In this document: piece after piece, positions 41,118 to 51,700 of the stretch
How positions within the stretch are numbered: position 1 is the stretch's first letter
How the letters are laid out: the number at the start of each line of letters is the position of its first letter
Source: Sphingomonas sp. Leaf407
Lineage (GTDB): Bacteria > Pseudomonadota > Alphaproteobacteria > Sphingomonadales > Sphingomonadaceae
Length of the DNA: 64,000 nucleotides
Assembly: GCF_001425385.1 (NCBI RefSeq)
Contig: NZ_LMQO01000004.1
Location: 349,300-413,299, forward strand
Direction: 5' to 3'
Translations under genes and position numbers: made by a program
The notes under the pieces: model-generated
The model's database searches: none
Seen by the model: only the letters and a program-made list of their open reading frames with translations
What the model was told of the DNA's origin: nothing

Positions 41118-42709
41118 CCCGGCTGACCAGCGCGATCGATCCCGCCGACGCGACGTTCAAGGCGAACGATGCGCATAACCGCGCGCTCGCAGCCGAACTG
41201 CGCGACCGGGTGGCGCGGACCGCGCTGGGCGGCGCGGAGAAGCACCGCGCGCGCCATGTCGCGCGCGGCAAGCTGCTGCCACGCGACCGGCTGGAGCGGT
41301 TGCTCGACGCCGGATCGCCGCTGCTCGAAATCGGGCAACTGGCGGCGAACGGCATGTACGATGGCGAGGCACCGGGCGCGGGCGTGCTGGCCGGGATCGG
41401 CCGGGTGTCGGGGCGTGACTGCATGATCGTCGTCAACGATCCGACGGTGAAGGGCGGCGCGTATTTCCCGATGACGGTGAAGAAGCATCTGCGCGCGCAG
41501 GAGATCGCGCAGGAAAACCGGCTGCCCTGTATCTATCTGGTCGATTCGGGCGGCGGTAACCTGCCGCATCAGGCCGAATTCTTTCCCGATCGCGATCATT
41601 TTGGCCGCATCTTTTTCAACCAGGCGCAGATGAGCGCGGCGGGTATCCCGCAGATCGCGTGCGTGATGGGAAGCTGCACCGCCGGCGGAGCCTATATCCC
41701 GGCCATGTCGGACGAAACGGTGATCGTGCGCGGACAGGGCACGATCTTCCTCGCCGGCCCGCCGCTGGTGCAGGCCGCGACCGGCGAGGTCATCAGCGCC
41801 GAGGATCTGGGCGGTGGCGACCTGCACGCGCGCACGTCGGGCGTGGTCGACCATCTGGCGGTGAACGACGATCATGCGCTCACCATCGTGCGCGACATCG
41901 TCGCGACGCTAAACGATGCACCGGTCAGCGACATCACCCGCCGCGAGCCGCACGCGCCGCTGTACGACGCGGAGGAGCTGTACGGCATCCTCCCCACCGA
42001 CGTGCGCGCGCCGTACGACGTGCGCGAGGTGATCGCGCGGATCGTCGACGGGTCCGAGCTGCACGAATTCAAGCCGCTGTTCGGCACCACCCTCGTCTGC
42101 GGCTTCGCGCATATCCACGGGATACCGGTCGGCATCATCGCCAACAACGGCGTGCTGTTTTCGGAAAGCGCGCAGAAGGGCGCGCATTTCATCGAACTCG
42201 CCTGCCAGCGGCGTATCCCCCTGTTGTTCCTCCAGAACATCTCGGGCTTCATGGTCGGCGGCAAATACGAGGCGGAAGGGATCGCCAAGCACGGCGCCAA
42301 GCTGGTGACGGCGGTGGCGACCGCCAGCGTGCCCAAGATCACGCTGCTGATCGGCGGCAGCTTCGGTGCTGGCAATTACGGCATGTGCGGGCGCGCCTAT
42401 TCGCCACGCTTCCTGTTCACCTGGCCCAATAGCCGGATCGGCGTGATGGGCGGCGAGCAGGCGGCATCGGTGCTGGCGACCGTCCACCGCGACGCGGCCG
42501 GCTGGTCGGCGGAGGAGGCTGAGGCGTTCAAGGCCCCGATCCGCGCGAAATACGAAGCAGAGGGCAATCCCTATTACGCGACCGCGCGGATGTGGGACGA
42601 CGGGATCATCGATCCGGCGCAGACCCGCGACGTGCTGGGCCTCGCGCTCGCCACCACGCTGAACGCGCCGGTGCCGCAGCATCCGCGCTTCGGCCTGTTC
42701 CGCATGTGA
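41114..42709 (+). CDS. liuB: methylcrotonyl-CoA carboxylase, carboxyltransferase (beta) subunit
   Basis: A 531-residue carboxyltransferase that moves CO2 from carboxybiotin to 3-methylcrotonyl-CoA, giving 3-methylglutaconyl-CoA. Key blocks: [39 protein letters not shown] with the oxyanion glycines, and [20 protein letters not shown] in the second crotonase-fold half. The last two are diagnostic of MccB against propionyl-CoA carboxylase. It is placed between liuA and the biotin subunit, 20 bases before the latter. Confidence 0.95.
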   Translation: MTRLTSAIDPADATFKANDAHNRALAAELRDRVARTALGGAEKHRARHVARGKLLPRDRLERLLDAGSPLLEIGQLAANGMYDGEAPGAGVLAGIGRVSGRDCMIVVNDPTVKGGAYFPMTVKKHLRAQEIAQENRLPCIYLVDSGGGNLPHQAEFFPDRDHFGRIFFNQAQMSAAGIPQIACVMGSCTAGGAYIPAMSDETVIVRGQGTIFLAGPPLVQAATGEVISAEDLGGGDLHARTSGVVDHLAVNDDHALTIVRDIVATLNDAPVSDITRREPHAPLYDAEELYGILPTDVRAPYDVREVIARIVDGSELHEFKPLFGTTLVCGFAHIHGIPVGIIANNGVLFSESAQKGAHFIELACQRRIPLLFLQNISGFMVGGKYEAEGIAKHGAKLVTAVATASVPKITLLIGGSFGAGNYGMCGRAYSPRFLFTWPNSRIGVMGGEQAASVLATVHRDAAGWSAEEAEAFKAPIRAKYEAEGNPYYATARMWDDGIIDPAQTRDVLGLALATTLNAPVPQHPRFGLFRM

Positions 42710-42729
42710 TCGGACGAAGGACCCTGACC

Positions 42730-44571
42730 ATGATCGATTCCGTCCTGATCGCCAATCGCGGCGAAATCGCCTGCCGCATCATCCGCACCGCGCGCGCGAT
42801 GGGCGTGCGGACGATCGCGGTCCATTCCGACGCGGACGCCGGCGCGCGGCACGTCGCGATGGCCGATGCAGCGATCGCCATCGGCCCGGCGGCGGCGCGT
42901 GATTCCTACCTGAACACCGACCGGATATTGGCGGCGGCGCGTGCGAGCGGCGCGGCGGCGATCCATCCCGGCTATGGCTTCCTGTCGGAGAACGCCGATT
43001 TCGCGCAGGCGGTGATCGATGCCGGCCTCGTCTGGATCGGCCCCCGGCCCGACAGCATCCGCGCGATGGGGTTGAAGGACGCCGCCAAGGCGCGGATGAT
43101 CGCCGCAGGGGTGCCGGTGACGCCGGGCTATCAGGGTGCGGACCAGTCGCCCGAACGGCTTGAGGCCGAAGCAGCGACGACCGGCTATCCGATACTCATC
43201 AAGGCGGTGGCGGGCGGCGGCGGCAAGGGCATGCGCCGCGTCGACGACCCCACCGATTTCCTCGGCGCGCTGGAGAGTTGCCGGCGCGAGGCGGCGGCGA
43301 GTTTCGGCGACGACCGGGTACTGATCGAGAAATACATCCTGTCGCCCCGCCATATCGAGGTGCAGGTGTTCGGCGACACCCACGGCAAGATCGTCCACCT
43401 GTTCGAGCGCGACTGCTCGCTCCAGCGTCGCCACCAGAAGGTGATCGAGGAAGCCCCCGCTCCCGGCATGGACGACGCGACCCGCGCCAGCGTGTGCGCA
43501 GCGGCGGTACAGGCGGCGCGCGCGGTCGACTATGTCGGCGCGGGCACGATCGAATTCATCGCCGATGCGTCGCACGGCCTGCGCGCCGATCGCATCTGGT
43601 TCATGGAAATGAACACCCGGTTGCAGGTCGAGCATCCGGTGACGGAAGCGATCACCGGCGTCGATCTGGTCGAGTGGCAGTTGCGCGTCGCCTCGGGCGA
43701 GCCGCTGCCGCTGGCGCAGGACGAATTGTCGATCAACGGCTGGGCGATGGAGGCGCGGCTCTATGCCGAAAATCCCGCGACCGGCTTCCTGCCGTCAACC
43801 GGCCGGCTCGACCGGCTGGCGCTGCCCGATACGATCCGCGTCGACACCGGGGTGCGCGAAGGCGATGTGGTGACGCCGCACTACGACCCGATGATCGCCA
43901 AGCTGATCGTCCACGCGCCCGACCGGCATGATGCCGCCGCGCGGCTGGCGCAGGCAGCGGGATCGGTGCGGGTGTGGCCGGTGCGGACCAATGCCGGCTT
44001 CCTCGCGCGGGCGGCGGCGCATCCCGACTTCGTCGCCGGCCATGTCGATACCGGCTTCATCGAACGGCATCTGGCGACGCTGGTGCCGGGCGACACGCCG
44101 CCGCTGGTGGTGCAACAGGCAGCGGCGGCGGCGCTGCTACCACCAGCAAACGCCCCGCTCGCCGGGTTCCGACTGAACGCGCCGGTGCAGTGCGACGTGT
44201 CGGTCGAGATCGGCGGGGCGATCGTCCGCGTCACGCCGCAGCCGGCGGATGCGGTCGTGATCGATAGCGGCATCGCCTATCATGGCGGCGAGGGCTGGTC
44301 GTTCGGTCACCCACGCAGCGACCGGTTCGTCGGCGGGGCCGGCACCGCCAGCGGCACGATCGTCGCACCGATGCCGGGACGGATCGTCGCCGTGCTGGTC
44401 GCGGAAGGCGAGGTCGTGACCAGGGGCACGCGCCTCATCGTGCTGGAGGCGATGAAGATGGAACAGGCGCTGACCGCGCCGTTCGACGGCATCGTCGCCG
44501 AAGTGAAGGTGGAAGCCGGACAACAGGTGCGCGAGGGGCTGACGCTCGCGCGGATCGAGGAACAGGACTGA
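42730..44571 (+). CDS. liuD: methylcrotonyl-CoA carboxylase, biotin-carrying (alpha) subunit
   Basis: A 613-residue subunit with biotin carboxylase ([52 protein letters not shown]), a linker domain and a C-terminal biotinyl domain. Biotin attaches at K576 in [10 protein letters not shown]. It carboxylates biotin with ATP and bicarbonate for LiuB. The start is the ATG at 42730-42732. The TGA shares one base with the next ATG, so the MaoC protein is coupled to it. Propionyl-CoA use is unlikely given its partners. Confidence 0.95.
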   Translation: MIDSVLIANRGEIACRIIRTARAMGVRTIAVHSDADAGARHVAMADAAIAIGPAAARDSYLNTDRILAAARASGAAAIHPGYGFLSENADFAQAVIDAGLVWIGPRPDSIRAMGLKDAAKARMIAAGVPVTPGYQGADQSPERLEAEAATTGYPILIKAVAGGGGKGMRRVDDPTDFLGALESCRREAAASFGDDRVLIEKYILSPRHIEVQVFGDTHGKIVHLFERDCSLQRRHQKVIEEAPAPGMDDATRASVCAAAVQAARAVDYVGAGTIEFIADASHGLRADRIWFMEMNTRLQVEHPVTEAITGVDLVEWQLRVASGEPLPLAQDELSINGWAMEARLYAENPATGFLPSTGRLDRLALPDTIRVDTGVREGDVVTPHYDPMIAKLIVHAPDRHDAAARLAQAAGSVRVWPVRTNAGFLARAAAHPDFVAGHVDTGFIERHLATLVPGDTPPLVVQQAAAAALLPPANAPLAGFRLNAPVQCDVSVEIGGAIVRVTPQPADAVVIDSGIAYHGGEGWSFGHPRSDRFVGGAGTASGTIVAPMPGRIVAVLVAEGEVVTRGTRLIVLEAMKMEQALTAPFDGIVAEVKVEAGQQVREGLTLARIEEQD

Positions 44572-45023
44572 TGGCGGGACGCTATTTCGAGGACTGGGCG
44601 ATCGGCGACCGGATCGACCATGACATCCGCCGCACCGTGACCGAGACCGACAATCTGCTGTTCTCGTGCATGACCCACAACCCCCAGCCGCTGCACCTCG
44701 ACGCCGAAGCGGCGAAGGCGAGCGAGTTCGGGCGGATCCTCGTCAACGGCACCTTCACCTTCGCGTTGCTGGTCGGCCTGTCGGTCGGCGACACCACGCT
44801 CGGCACGCTGGTCGCGAACCTCGGCTACAACGACGTGGTGATGCCGCATCCGGTGTTCATCGGCGACACGCTGCGCGCGTCGACCGAGGTCAGCGCGCTG
44901 AAGGACAGCCGGTCACGGCCGACCGCCGGCATCGTCACCTTCGCCCACACCCTGACCAACCAGCGGGACGAGGCGGTGTGTCGCTGTCTGCGCACCGCGC
45001 TGATCCAGCGGCGGCCGGCATGA
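44571..45023 (+). CDS. MaoC-like hydratase, probably (R)-specific 3-methylglutaconyl-CoA hydratase
   Basis: A 150-residue single hot-dog protein of the MaoC family. The catalytic dyad region is [18 protein letters not shown] (Asn and His of the enoyl-CoA hydratase 2 motif). Its position after both MCC subunits and before a CitE-like lyase is where most liu operons have the crotonase LiuC and HMG-CoA lyase LiuE. The same gene order (MaoC, CitE, FadE19, AccA1, AccD1) exists in Mycobacterium tuberculosis around Rv2498c-Rv2502c, where these proteins act in leucine and itaconate breakdown. The reaction here is inferred from that parallel. Confidence 0.85.
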   Translation: MAGRYFEDWAIGDRIDHDIRRTVTETDNLLFSCMTHNPQPLHLDAEAAKASEFGRILVNGTFTFALLVGLSVGDTTLGTLVANLGYNDVVMPHPVFIGDTLRASTEVSALKDSRSRPTAGIVTFAHTLTNQRDEAVCRCLRTALIQRRPA

Positions 45024-45856
45024 GGCTGCGCTCGCTGCTGTTCGTGCCGGGCGACCGGGGCGACCGGATGGAAAAGGCGCTGGCGAGCGGCGCCGATGCG
45101 CTGATCCTCGATCTGGAGGATGCGGTCCTGCCCGCCGCCAAGGCGGCAGCGCGCGACACGACCGCGGCGTTCTTGCGCCTGTCCGACCGGCCGATTCCGT
45201 TCTACGTCCGGGTCAATCCACTCGGCAGCGGCATGACAGCGGACGATGTCGCGGCGGTACTCGACGCGCGGCCCGACGCGCTGGTGCTGCCCAAGGCCGA
45301 GGGGGCAATGAGCGTCGCGGCGCTGTCCGCGCTGGCCCCCGGCGTACCAATCCTGCCGATCGCCACCGAAACCCCGGCGGCGATCTTCGCGCTGGGCAGC
45401 TATGCGCAGGTCGCGGGCAGCCTCGCCGGACTGACATGGGGGGCGGAGGACCTGCCCGCCGCGATCGGCGCGACCAGCGCCCGCGAGGCCGACGGGCGCT
45501 ACACCCCGCCCTATGAACTGGCCCGGTCGCTGACGCTGTTCGCCGCGCATGCCGCGCAGGTCCCGGCGATCGAGACGGTCTATCCGGCGTTTCGCGACCT
45601 GGAGGGGCTGGCGCACTATGTCGCCCGCGCCGCGTGCGACGGCTTCACCGCGATGCTGGCGATCCATCCGGCGCAGGTGCCGGTCATCAACGCCGGGATG
45701 ACGCCCGATGCGGCGACGGTCGCCCATGCGCAGGCGGTGATCGCCGCCTTTGCCGCCGCCCCCGGCGCGGGGGCGGTACAGATCGACGGACGGATGCTCG
45801 ATGCACCGCATCTGGCGCTCGCCCGGACCGTTCTGACGCGGGCGGGCAGGGATTAA
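45020..45856 (+). CDS. CitE-like acyl-CoA lyase (HpcH/HpaI family), probable (R)-HMG-CoA or citramalyl-CoA lyase
   Basis: A 278-residue TIM-barrel lyase. Family marks: [30 protein letters not shown] with the metal-binding Glu and Asp, [18 protein letters not shown], and [14 protein letters not shown] with the second metal Asp. It overlaps the MaoC gene by four bases. There is no citrate lyase complex gene nearby, so it is a free-standing CoA-thioester lyase. By analogy with M. tuberculosis Rv2498c it should split (R)-HMG-CoA to acetyl-CoA and acetoacetate and may also act on citramalyl-CoA. The TAA stop starts a perfect palindrome. Confidence 0.85.
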   Translation: MRLRSLLFVPGDRGDRMEKALASGADALILDLEDAVLPAAKAAARDTTAAFLRLSDRPIPFYVRVNPLGSGMTADDVAAVLDARPDALVLPKAEGAMSVAALSALAPGVPILPIATETPAAIFALGSYAQVAGSLAGLTWGAEDLPAAIGATSAREADGRYTPPYELARSLTLFAAHAAQVPAIETVYPAFRDLEGLAHYVARAACDGFTAMLAIHPAQVPVINAGMTPDAATVAHAQAVIAAFAAAPGAGAVQIDGRMLDAPHLALARTVLTRAGRD

Positions 45857-45877
45857 AATACCAGTAAACTGGTATTT
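45856..45877. promoter_or_regulatory. perfect 22-base palindrome after the liu operon
   Basis: The arms AAATACCAGT and ACTGGTATTT are exact complements with AA between. It starts on the last base of the citE stop. It can form a hairpin followed by a short AT-rich stretch (terminator), or serve as an operator for the small gene that starts 44 bases later. GntR-type regulators bind sites of similar form (TGGT..ACCA). Its low GC stands out in this genome. Confidence 0.6.
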
Positions 45878-45920
45878 ATAGCGCATAGCCCCGTGGCGAA
45901 CGGCTGGTAGCATCGTTCTT

Positions 45921-46136
45921 ATGAATGATCCGCGCGAACCCACCGCCATCTTCCGTTCGGGGCCGGATGAATGTGCCTATTTGCGGCGCCGTGCCGCCGA
46001 TCACCGCCAACTCGCTGAAAAGAGCGGGGAAGCGCATGCCCGGTCGATCCACCTGCGACTGGTGCAGCTTTATGGGGACCGGGTACGGCTGCTGGATCTG
46101 GTGCTTCCCGACCAGCATACGGCGCAAAGATACTAG
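45921..46136 (+). CDS. small hypothetical protein (71 aa)
   Basis: The 71 residues are highly charged: a Pro/Arg start (NDPREPTAIF), a helical middle with paired Arg and His (ECAYLRRRAADHRQLAEKSG) and a basic second helix (ARSIHLRLVQLYGDRVRLLD). It looks like a cytosolic helical hairpin with no membrane segment. I do not recognise it firmly, though short sphingomonad proteins with this RRRAxDH..LAE pattern exist. Its ribosome site is weak. The palindrome at 45856-45877 is the only control-like element ahead of it. Confidence 0.55.
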   Translation: MNDPREPTAIFRSGPDECAYLRRRAADHRQLAEKSGEAHARSIHLRLVQLYGDRVRLLDLVLPDQHTAQRY

Positions 46137-46160
46137 GAACGCGACACCCTGCAATCGGTT
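46136..46160 (+). promoter_or_regulatory. candidate EcfG (general stress) promoter ahead of csbD
   Basis: GGAAC at 46136-46140 and GGTT at 46157-46160, 16 bases apart, nearly match the alphaproteobacterial EcfG pattern (GGAAC, 16-17 bases, CGTT). It would drive the CsbD gene with a leader of about 140 bases. The first base of the -10 box differs from consensus. Confidence 0.4.
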
Positions 46161-46307
46161 GATACGTCGGACCGGCGCACCCCCAGCACCGGCGGCGGGA
46201 TGTCGTTCCTGCGGACTCCACGGCACAGGGCGCGTCCCCCGCGTCCGCCGCGCCGGGGAGGCCGACGGACCGGCTCCCGCTCCTTCTTCCCGGACAGGAT
46301 CGAGGCG

Positions 46308-46673
46308 ATGAACAAGGACGAATTTCACGGCGGCGTACGCTATGCCACCGGCAAGGTCGAGCAGGCGATCGGCGACACGGTCGACAGCCGCGAATGGCAG
46401 GTCGACGGGATCGTCGATCAGGTCGCGGGTGGCGCCCGCCACCTTTATGGCCGGGCGCGTTCGGTACTGCACGACGCGATCGACGGCGCACCCGAACTGG
46501 TCGACGACGCGCGCGACCGGTTGCGCAGCGTGTCGGCGCGGGCGGGTGATCGGGCGCGCAAGGGCGGCCGGGTCGCGAGCGACACCGTGCGCGATACGCC
46601 GCTGCTGTGGGTCGTGGCCGCAGCGCTCGGAGGCTATGCGCTGGCATGGGCCTTCCACGGGCGTCGCGCCTGA
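46308..46673 (+). CDS. CsbD-family stress protein with a C-terminal membrane helix
   Basis: The start at 46308 follows CGAGG and gives 121 residues. The N-terminal half has the CsbD pattern (FHGGVRYATGKVEQAIGDTV). A long amphipathic region follows, then a hydrophobic C-terminus (LLWVVAAALGGYALAWAF) that should anchor it in the inner membrane, as in ElaB/YqjD-like proteins. CsbD proteins are induced by general stress, but their activity is unknown. It is followed eight bases later by the PAS-LuxR regulator. Confidence 0.8.
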   Translation: MNKDEFHGGVRYATGKVEQAIGDTVDSREWQVDGIVDQVAGGARHLYGRARSVLHDAIDGAPELVDDARDRLRSVSARAGDRARKGGRVASDTVRDTPLLWVVAAALGGYALAWAFHGRRA

Positions 46674-46681
46674 TTCCGACG

Positions 46682-48202
46682 ATGACCGCGCCGTCGTTCA
46701 AATCGCTTCGCGAGACCGCCGATCTGCGCCATTTGCGCCAGATCGTCGTCGGTCTGGACGAAGGGGTGATCCTGATCGATCCCGATCAGAGCCTGTTATG
46801 GGCCAACCAGGCGGCGCTGACGATGCACGGCGTGTCCGACATCGCCGAACTGGGGGCGACGGTCGACGAATATCGCGACCGGTTTCGCCTGCGCTATCGC
46901 AACAATCACCGGCTGGAGGCCGACGACTATCCGATCGACCGGGTGGTCGCGGGCGACCGTTTCTCCGAAGTGGTGGTCGAGGTGACGGTGGCGGGCGAGG
47001 AAAGCCCACGCTTCGTGCATCAGGTGCGCAGCCTCGTCCTGAACGACAGCGACGACGGCGAACCGGCCTGTCTCGTCCTCATCCTCCAGGACGTGTCGGC
47101 ACGGTACGAGGCCGAGGACCGGTTCGAGCAGTCGTTCAATGCCAACCCCGCACCCGCCGTCATCTGCCGGTTGAGCGACCTGCGGTATGTGAAGGTCAAT
47201 CAGGGCTTTCTGGATATGACCGGCCTGTCGCGCGATCAGGTGCTGTGCAAGACGGTGTACGACATCGACGTGCTGCGGCTGGCCGACCGGCGCGATCTGG
47301 CCAAGGAGCGGTTGAGCGAAGGGCGCACCATCCCGCAGATGGAGGCCGAGCTGGAACTGGCCGACGGCGCCACGCGGCTGGTGATCGTCGCCGGGCAACC
47401 GATCGACATGACCGGGCAGCCGTGCATGTTGTTCACCTTCGCCGACCTCGAACCCCGGCGGAAAGCCGAAGGGGCGCTGCGCCATAGCGAGGAACGCTTT
47501 ACCCGCACCTTCCAGATGGCACCGGTGCCGATGGCGATCGGCGCGCGCGACGGGCATCTGCTGTGCGAAGTGAACGCCAGTTTCACCCAGATGACCGGCT
47601 ATGGCGCGACCGAGATCATCGGCCGGCCGCTGGGCGAGGTCGAGCTGTGGGACAGCGGTGCCGTGCGCGAGACGATCGAGGCGGCGATCGCGGAAGGGCG
47701 CGACCTGCGCGGCCACGAGGCACGTATCCATGCCAAGGACGGCGCGACGATCGATTGCCTGATCTCGACCGAGGCGATCCGGCTGGGCGACGACGCCTGC
47801 GTCCTGTGGGCGTTTCAGGACATCACCCAGCGCAAGGCGACCGAACTCGAACTGGTCGAGGCGATCGAATCGGTGATGAAGGACACGAGCTGGTTCAGCC
47901 GATCGATCATGGACAAGCTGGCCCGCCTGCGCGCACCGCAGGAGGCGGCCGACGGACCCGGACTGGACGATCTGACGACGCGCGAGCGCGAGGTGCTGGC
48001 GCTGATCTGTCGCGGCTATGACGACAAGCGGATCGCGCGGACGCTGGATGTCGCGGGCAATACCGTGCGCAACCATGTCGCGCGGATCTACGCCAAGATC
48101 GGCGTCAACCGCCGGATCGCGGCGGTCGCCTGGGCACGGGCACGCGGGTTCGATGGCGAGGGCGTGCGGATCAAACGGGATCAGCGGGAGACGGCGGCAT
48201 GA
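46682..48202 (+). CDS. PAS-domain sensor with LuxR-type DNA-binding domain
   Basis: A 506-residue cytosolic regulator with three PAS-like domains (about 20-135, 145-265, 275-400) and a LuxR/GerE helix-turn-helix at the end (LTTREREVLALICRGYDDKR, then NTVRNHVARIYAKIGVNRR). There is no receiver domain and no membrane helix, so it senses a cytoplasmic signal directly, perhaps a small ligand or redox state. PAS cofactors cannot be read from the sequence. The start is taken at MTAPSFKSLRE. It overlaps the mini-CsbD gene by four bases. Confidence 0.85.
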   Translation: MTAPSFKSLRETADLRHLRQIVVGLDEGVILIDPDQSLLWANQAALTMHGVSDIAELGATVDEYRDRFRLRYRNNHRLEADDYPIDRVVAGDRFSEVVVEVTVAGEESPRFVHQVRSLVLNDSDDGEPACLVLILQDVSARYEAEDRFEQSFNANPAPAVICRLSDLRYVKVNQGFLDMTGLSRDQVLCKTVYDIDVLRLADRRDLAKERLSEGRTIPQMEAELELADGATRLVIVAGQPIDMTGQPCMLFTFADLEPRRKAEGALRHSEERFTRTFQMAPVPMAIGARDGHLLCEVNASFTQMTGYGATEIIGRPLGEVELWDSGAVRETIEAAIAEGRDLRGHEARIHAKDGATIDCLISTEAIRLGDDACVLWAFQDITQRKATELELVEAIESVMKDTSWFSRSIMDKLARLRAPQEAADGPGLDDLTTREREVLALICRGYDDKRIARTLDVAGNTVRNHVARIYAKIGVNRRIAAVAWARARGFDGEGVRIKRDQRETAA

Positions 48203-48354
48203 GCGCCAGCAGCGATAGCAACGGCACCCGGCGCACCAAGGCGTCGGTACAGGACGCGATCGGCAAGCTGATCGGCGACGATGCGGCGTGCGAACGGGCG
48301 CGCCGCGATGCCGACGAACCGGCCCCGGCCGAGAAACCGCCGGCCAAGGATTAG
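48199..48354 (+). CDS. short CsbD-like protein (51 aa)
   Basis: A very short gene whose ATG overlaps the regulator's TGA (ATGA), so it is translationally coupled. The 51 residues hold a CsbD-like core, ASVQDAIGKLIGDDAACERA, followed by an acidic, Pro/Ala/Lys-rich tail ending in PPAKD. No membrane segment. It appears to be a second, minimal CsbD homologue in the same unit. The family call rests on that one segment. Confidence 0.65.
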   Translation: MSASSDSNGTRRTKASVQDAIGKLIGDDAACERARRDADEPAPAEKPPAKD

Positions 48355-48484
48355 CGAGATTGCCGCAGCGCATGCGGCACAGCGTTCCGGCACGATGGCA
48401 CTGCCCGCCGTCGTGCCGGGTGTACCGCGACGGGCCGGCGTATCGGGTCCGTCGCACCCCCGGATTCAAACGAGGAGAAGCATC

Positions 48485-48625
48485 ATGAAGACCAAGATCG
48501 GGCTCGGCGTCGCATTGGGTGCCATGGTCCTGCTGTCGGCGTGCAACACCGTGAACGGCGCGGGCAAGGACCTGCGTTCGGCCGGTTCGGCGGTGTCGGG
48601 CGCATCGGGACAGACGAAGAAGTGA
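48485..48625 (+). CDS. entericidin A/B family lipoprotein (46 aa)
   Basis: The ATG at 48485 follows GAGGAG at good spacing. The 46-residue product has a lipoprotein signal (LGVALGAMVLLSACNTVNGA, acylated Cys20) and a short mature part of Gly, Ser, Ala and Lys ending in GQTKK. NTVxGAGxD after the Cys is the entericidin signature. These small outer-envelope lipoproteins are stress- and stationary-phase-linked, and form toxin/antidote pairs in enterobacteria. Only a single copy is present here, so a pair is not supported. Confidence 0.85.
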   Translation: MKTKIGLGVALGAMVLLSACNTVNGAGKDLRSAGSAVSGASGQTKK

Positions 48626-48659
48626 CGCATCGGGTTCGGCCTGGCCCGGTAACGCCTTA

Positions 48660-48784
48660 AGGACCGATCGACATTCATCCGCGCGCCGTCACCCCGGACC
48701 TGTTCCGGGGTGACGAAAGGGGCGGCTGTTTCGGCCGGAAACGACGAAGGTTGACCGGAAATGCCAAATGTCGATTGGCCTAGG
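48660..48784. repeat. small element with inverted ends and an inner hairpin
   Basis: The left end AGGACCGATCGACATT (48660-48675, identical to 28860-28875) and the right end AATGTCGATTGGCCTA (48769-48784) are near reverse complements. Inside lies the perfect hairpin CGTCACCCCGGA / TCCGGGGTGACG (48687-48715, family B). The layout resembles a tiny non-autonomous repeat, or a terminator complex between convergent genes. Confidence 0.5.
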
Positions 48785-51700
48785 CGACGATCGACAGCGA
48801 TGCGGGTGCCGCCTCGATCCGGTCGCGGCCGTCACGCTTGGCACGATAAAGTGCCTGATCGGCGCGGTGGAGCAATATGCCGATCGTCTCGGTGCCGTCG
48901 CTGGCCGCCACGCCGCCGCTGATCGTGATCGGGATGGCGATGCCATCGATCTCGACCGGCACGGTGCCGATCGACCGGCGGATGCGATCGGTCAGGACGC
49001 CCGCCTCGCCGAGCGTCGTCGCCGGCAGCAGGATCGCGATCTCCTCGCCGCCATAGCGCGCGACGCAATCGACGGTGCGCACCGCCTGCCCGATCCGTTC
49101 GGCGATCGCGCGGATCACGCGGTCGCCGGTCTGATGGCCATGGGTATCGTTGACCCGCTTGAAATGATCGATGTCGATCATCGCCAGCGCGAAGCCGTGC
49201 CCGGTGCGCGCGGCACGTTCGCGCTCCTCCTCCAGCCGCGCCATCAACGTGCGTCGGTTGGCGAGGCCAGTCAGCGGGTCGGTGGCGGCGAGGTGGGCGA
49301 GCGAGACGTTGGCAGCGCGCAGTTCCTGCGTCCGCTGGTCGATCAACGCTTCGAGCGTGCGGGTCCGCCGGCGCAGCACCAGCGTGCGCGTCTGCACCAC
49401 GCCGAGGATCGCCAGCACCACCACCATCAGTCCGATCAGGCGGACCCACCAATGTTCGTACCACGACGGCGCGACGCTCAGGTCGACCGAGGTGGTGACG
49501 AAGCGCGGATCGACGCCGGGGATATAGGCCGACAGGTGCAGCACGTAATTGCCGCCGGGCAGGTTGGTATAGGTGGCGCTGGCGGGCGTTCCCTCCGGCA
49601 CCGCCACCCATGCGTCGTCGAACCCCTCCAGCCGGTAGCGGTAGCGGACCTCCTGCGGCGCGGCATAATCGGTCAGCGCGAAGGCGATCCGTACGCTGTG
49701 CCGCCCGCCGGCGATGCGGATCGGATGGCGGCCGGGAAAGGGATCGACCGGCAGCGCGCGTCCGTCCTGCTCGACCTCGGTCGTCACCAGCGATGGCGGC
49801 GCGGTGCGACGCGCGCCGAGCATCGCGTCGGGCCGGACGACCAGCAACCCGCCGGTGCCGCCGAACAGCAGGTCGCCGCCCTGCGTCACCGCCGCTGCCC
49901 GTTGGTTGAACGAATCGGGGGTCAGCCCGTCGCGGCGGCTGACGATGCGGACCCCGGTGCCACCGGGCGGCACGACCGAGATGCCGGTGGCGCTCGCCGC
50001 CCAGATGCGGCCCCGGCGATCGGCGAGCAGCGAGGCGACATTGTCGTTCGCCAGCCCGTCGCCCTCGGTGATCGCCCGAAAGCGCCAGTCGCCGCCGTGA
50101 CGGGTACCACGCGCCACCCCGCCATAGGTGCCGACCCACAGCACCGGACCGGCCGCGACGATCGATCCGGTATAGTTTTGCGGCAGGCTGGCCGGATCGT
50201 CGCTGCGGTTGCGATAGGTGGTGAAGCGCCCGGTCGCGGGATCGTACCGGCTGACGCCGGCCGGCGTCGCGATCCATGCGCCGCCGTCGCCGGCGGCGAC
50301 GATGTTGATGACCTCGTTGTTCGCGAGGCTGGTGTCATCGCCGTCGACATGCCGATAGCGACGGACCGCATTGGTGGCCATGTTCCAGTCGAACAGCCCC
50401 TTGTAGGTGCCGATCAGCAGCCGATCGCCCATGCGCGCCAGCGAGATGACCGGCAGGTTGCCGAGGTCGGGCACCGCCAGCGGCCGTTCGCGAAGCGTCC
50501 GGGGATCGATCGCCACCACGCCGCGCCCCCCTGCGAGGATCCCGCCGTCGGCGGCCTCGGCGAACGCCTTGATGTCCTGCCCGGCATGGCCGCCCGACAG
50601 TTTCAGGTGGCGGATCGCGCCACCCGCCCGGTCAATCCGGTCGATCAGGCCGTTGCTCATCCCCACCCAGATGCGGTCGGCGCGATCGACCATCACTCCG
50701 CGGACGTTGGTGTCGGCCAGCGACTGCGCGGGATCGGGCATGGCGTTGGTGAGCGAGAGGATCGCATCGCGCGCGGGATCGGTCTGCGACACGCCGACGT
50801 CGGTCGCGGCCCACAGCCGCCCGGTGCGATCGAGCGTCACGGCGCGCACGGTATCGCCGCCAAGCGAGGCGGCATCGGCGGGAATGTTGCGCAGCGCGCG
50901 CACGGCATAGCCGCGATCGGGATCGATCCGCAGCACGCCCATGCCATCGGTGCCGACCCACATCGCGCCATCGGGACCCGGGGCGAACGAACGGATGGTG
51001 CGATGGCCGATCAGCGCCGACGAACCGGCGAGCGCCGGCGGACGGACGAAGCGGCCATCGGCCTGCCGGACGACGATGCCGTGCGATCCCGTGCCGATCC
51101 ACAGCCGTCCGCGCGTGTCGCGCGCGATCGCCCAGACATCGCCGATGTCGGGAAGGGCGAGCGGGACGAAGCGGTCGCTGCCGGGCCGGCGGACGAACAG
51201 CCCCTTGTCCGCCCCCGCCATGATCGTACCGTCGGCGTCGCGGTGGACGGCGAACGCGCCACCCGCCAGATCGCGCGCCGCCGGCCCCGCCCCCAGCAGC
51301 GGCACCACGCGGTCGCTGCGCGCATCGTAGCGGAACACGCCGTGATCGGAAGCGATCAGCGCCCCGCCCTGCCCGTCGGGGGTGAAGGCGAGGATTCGCG
51401 CGCCGATCCGCGTGCCTTCGGCGCCGCGCAGCCGGACGAAGCCGCCAGCGACGGGATCGAACCGCACGATCCCGCCGACATTGGTGCCGACCAGCATGCT
51501 GCCATGCGCCAGCGGCAGGAGCGCGCGGATGTAATTGTCGGGCAAGCTGGTCGCATCGCCCGACCGCTGGCGAAAGGTGCGGATACGCTGGCCGTCATAG
51601 CGCGCGAGGCCGCCGCGCGTGCCGATCCACATCAATCCTTCGCTGCTCTGGACGATCGCGGTGGCGGTGGCGTGCGGCAGCCCCCCCCCGCCGCCCAGCG

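Noticed and set aside
48485..48625. Entericidin toxin/antidote pair
   Set aside because: Only one short lipoprotein gene is present; no second copy within the flanking 300 bases.
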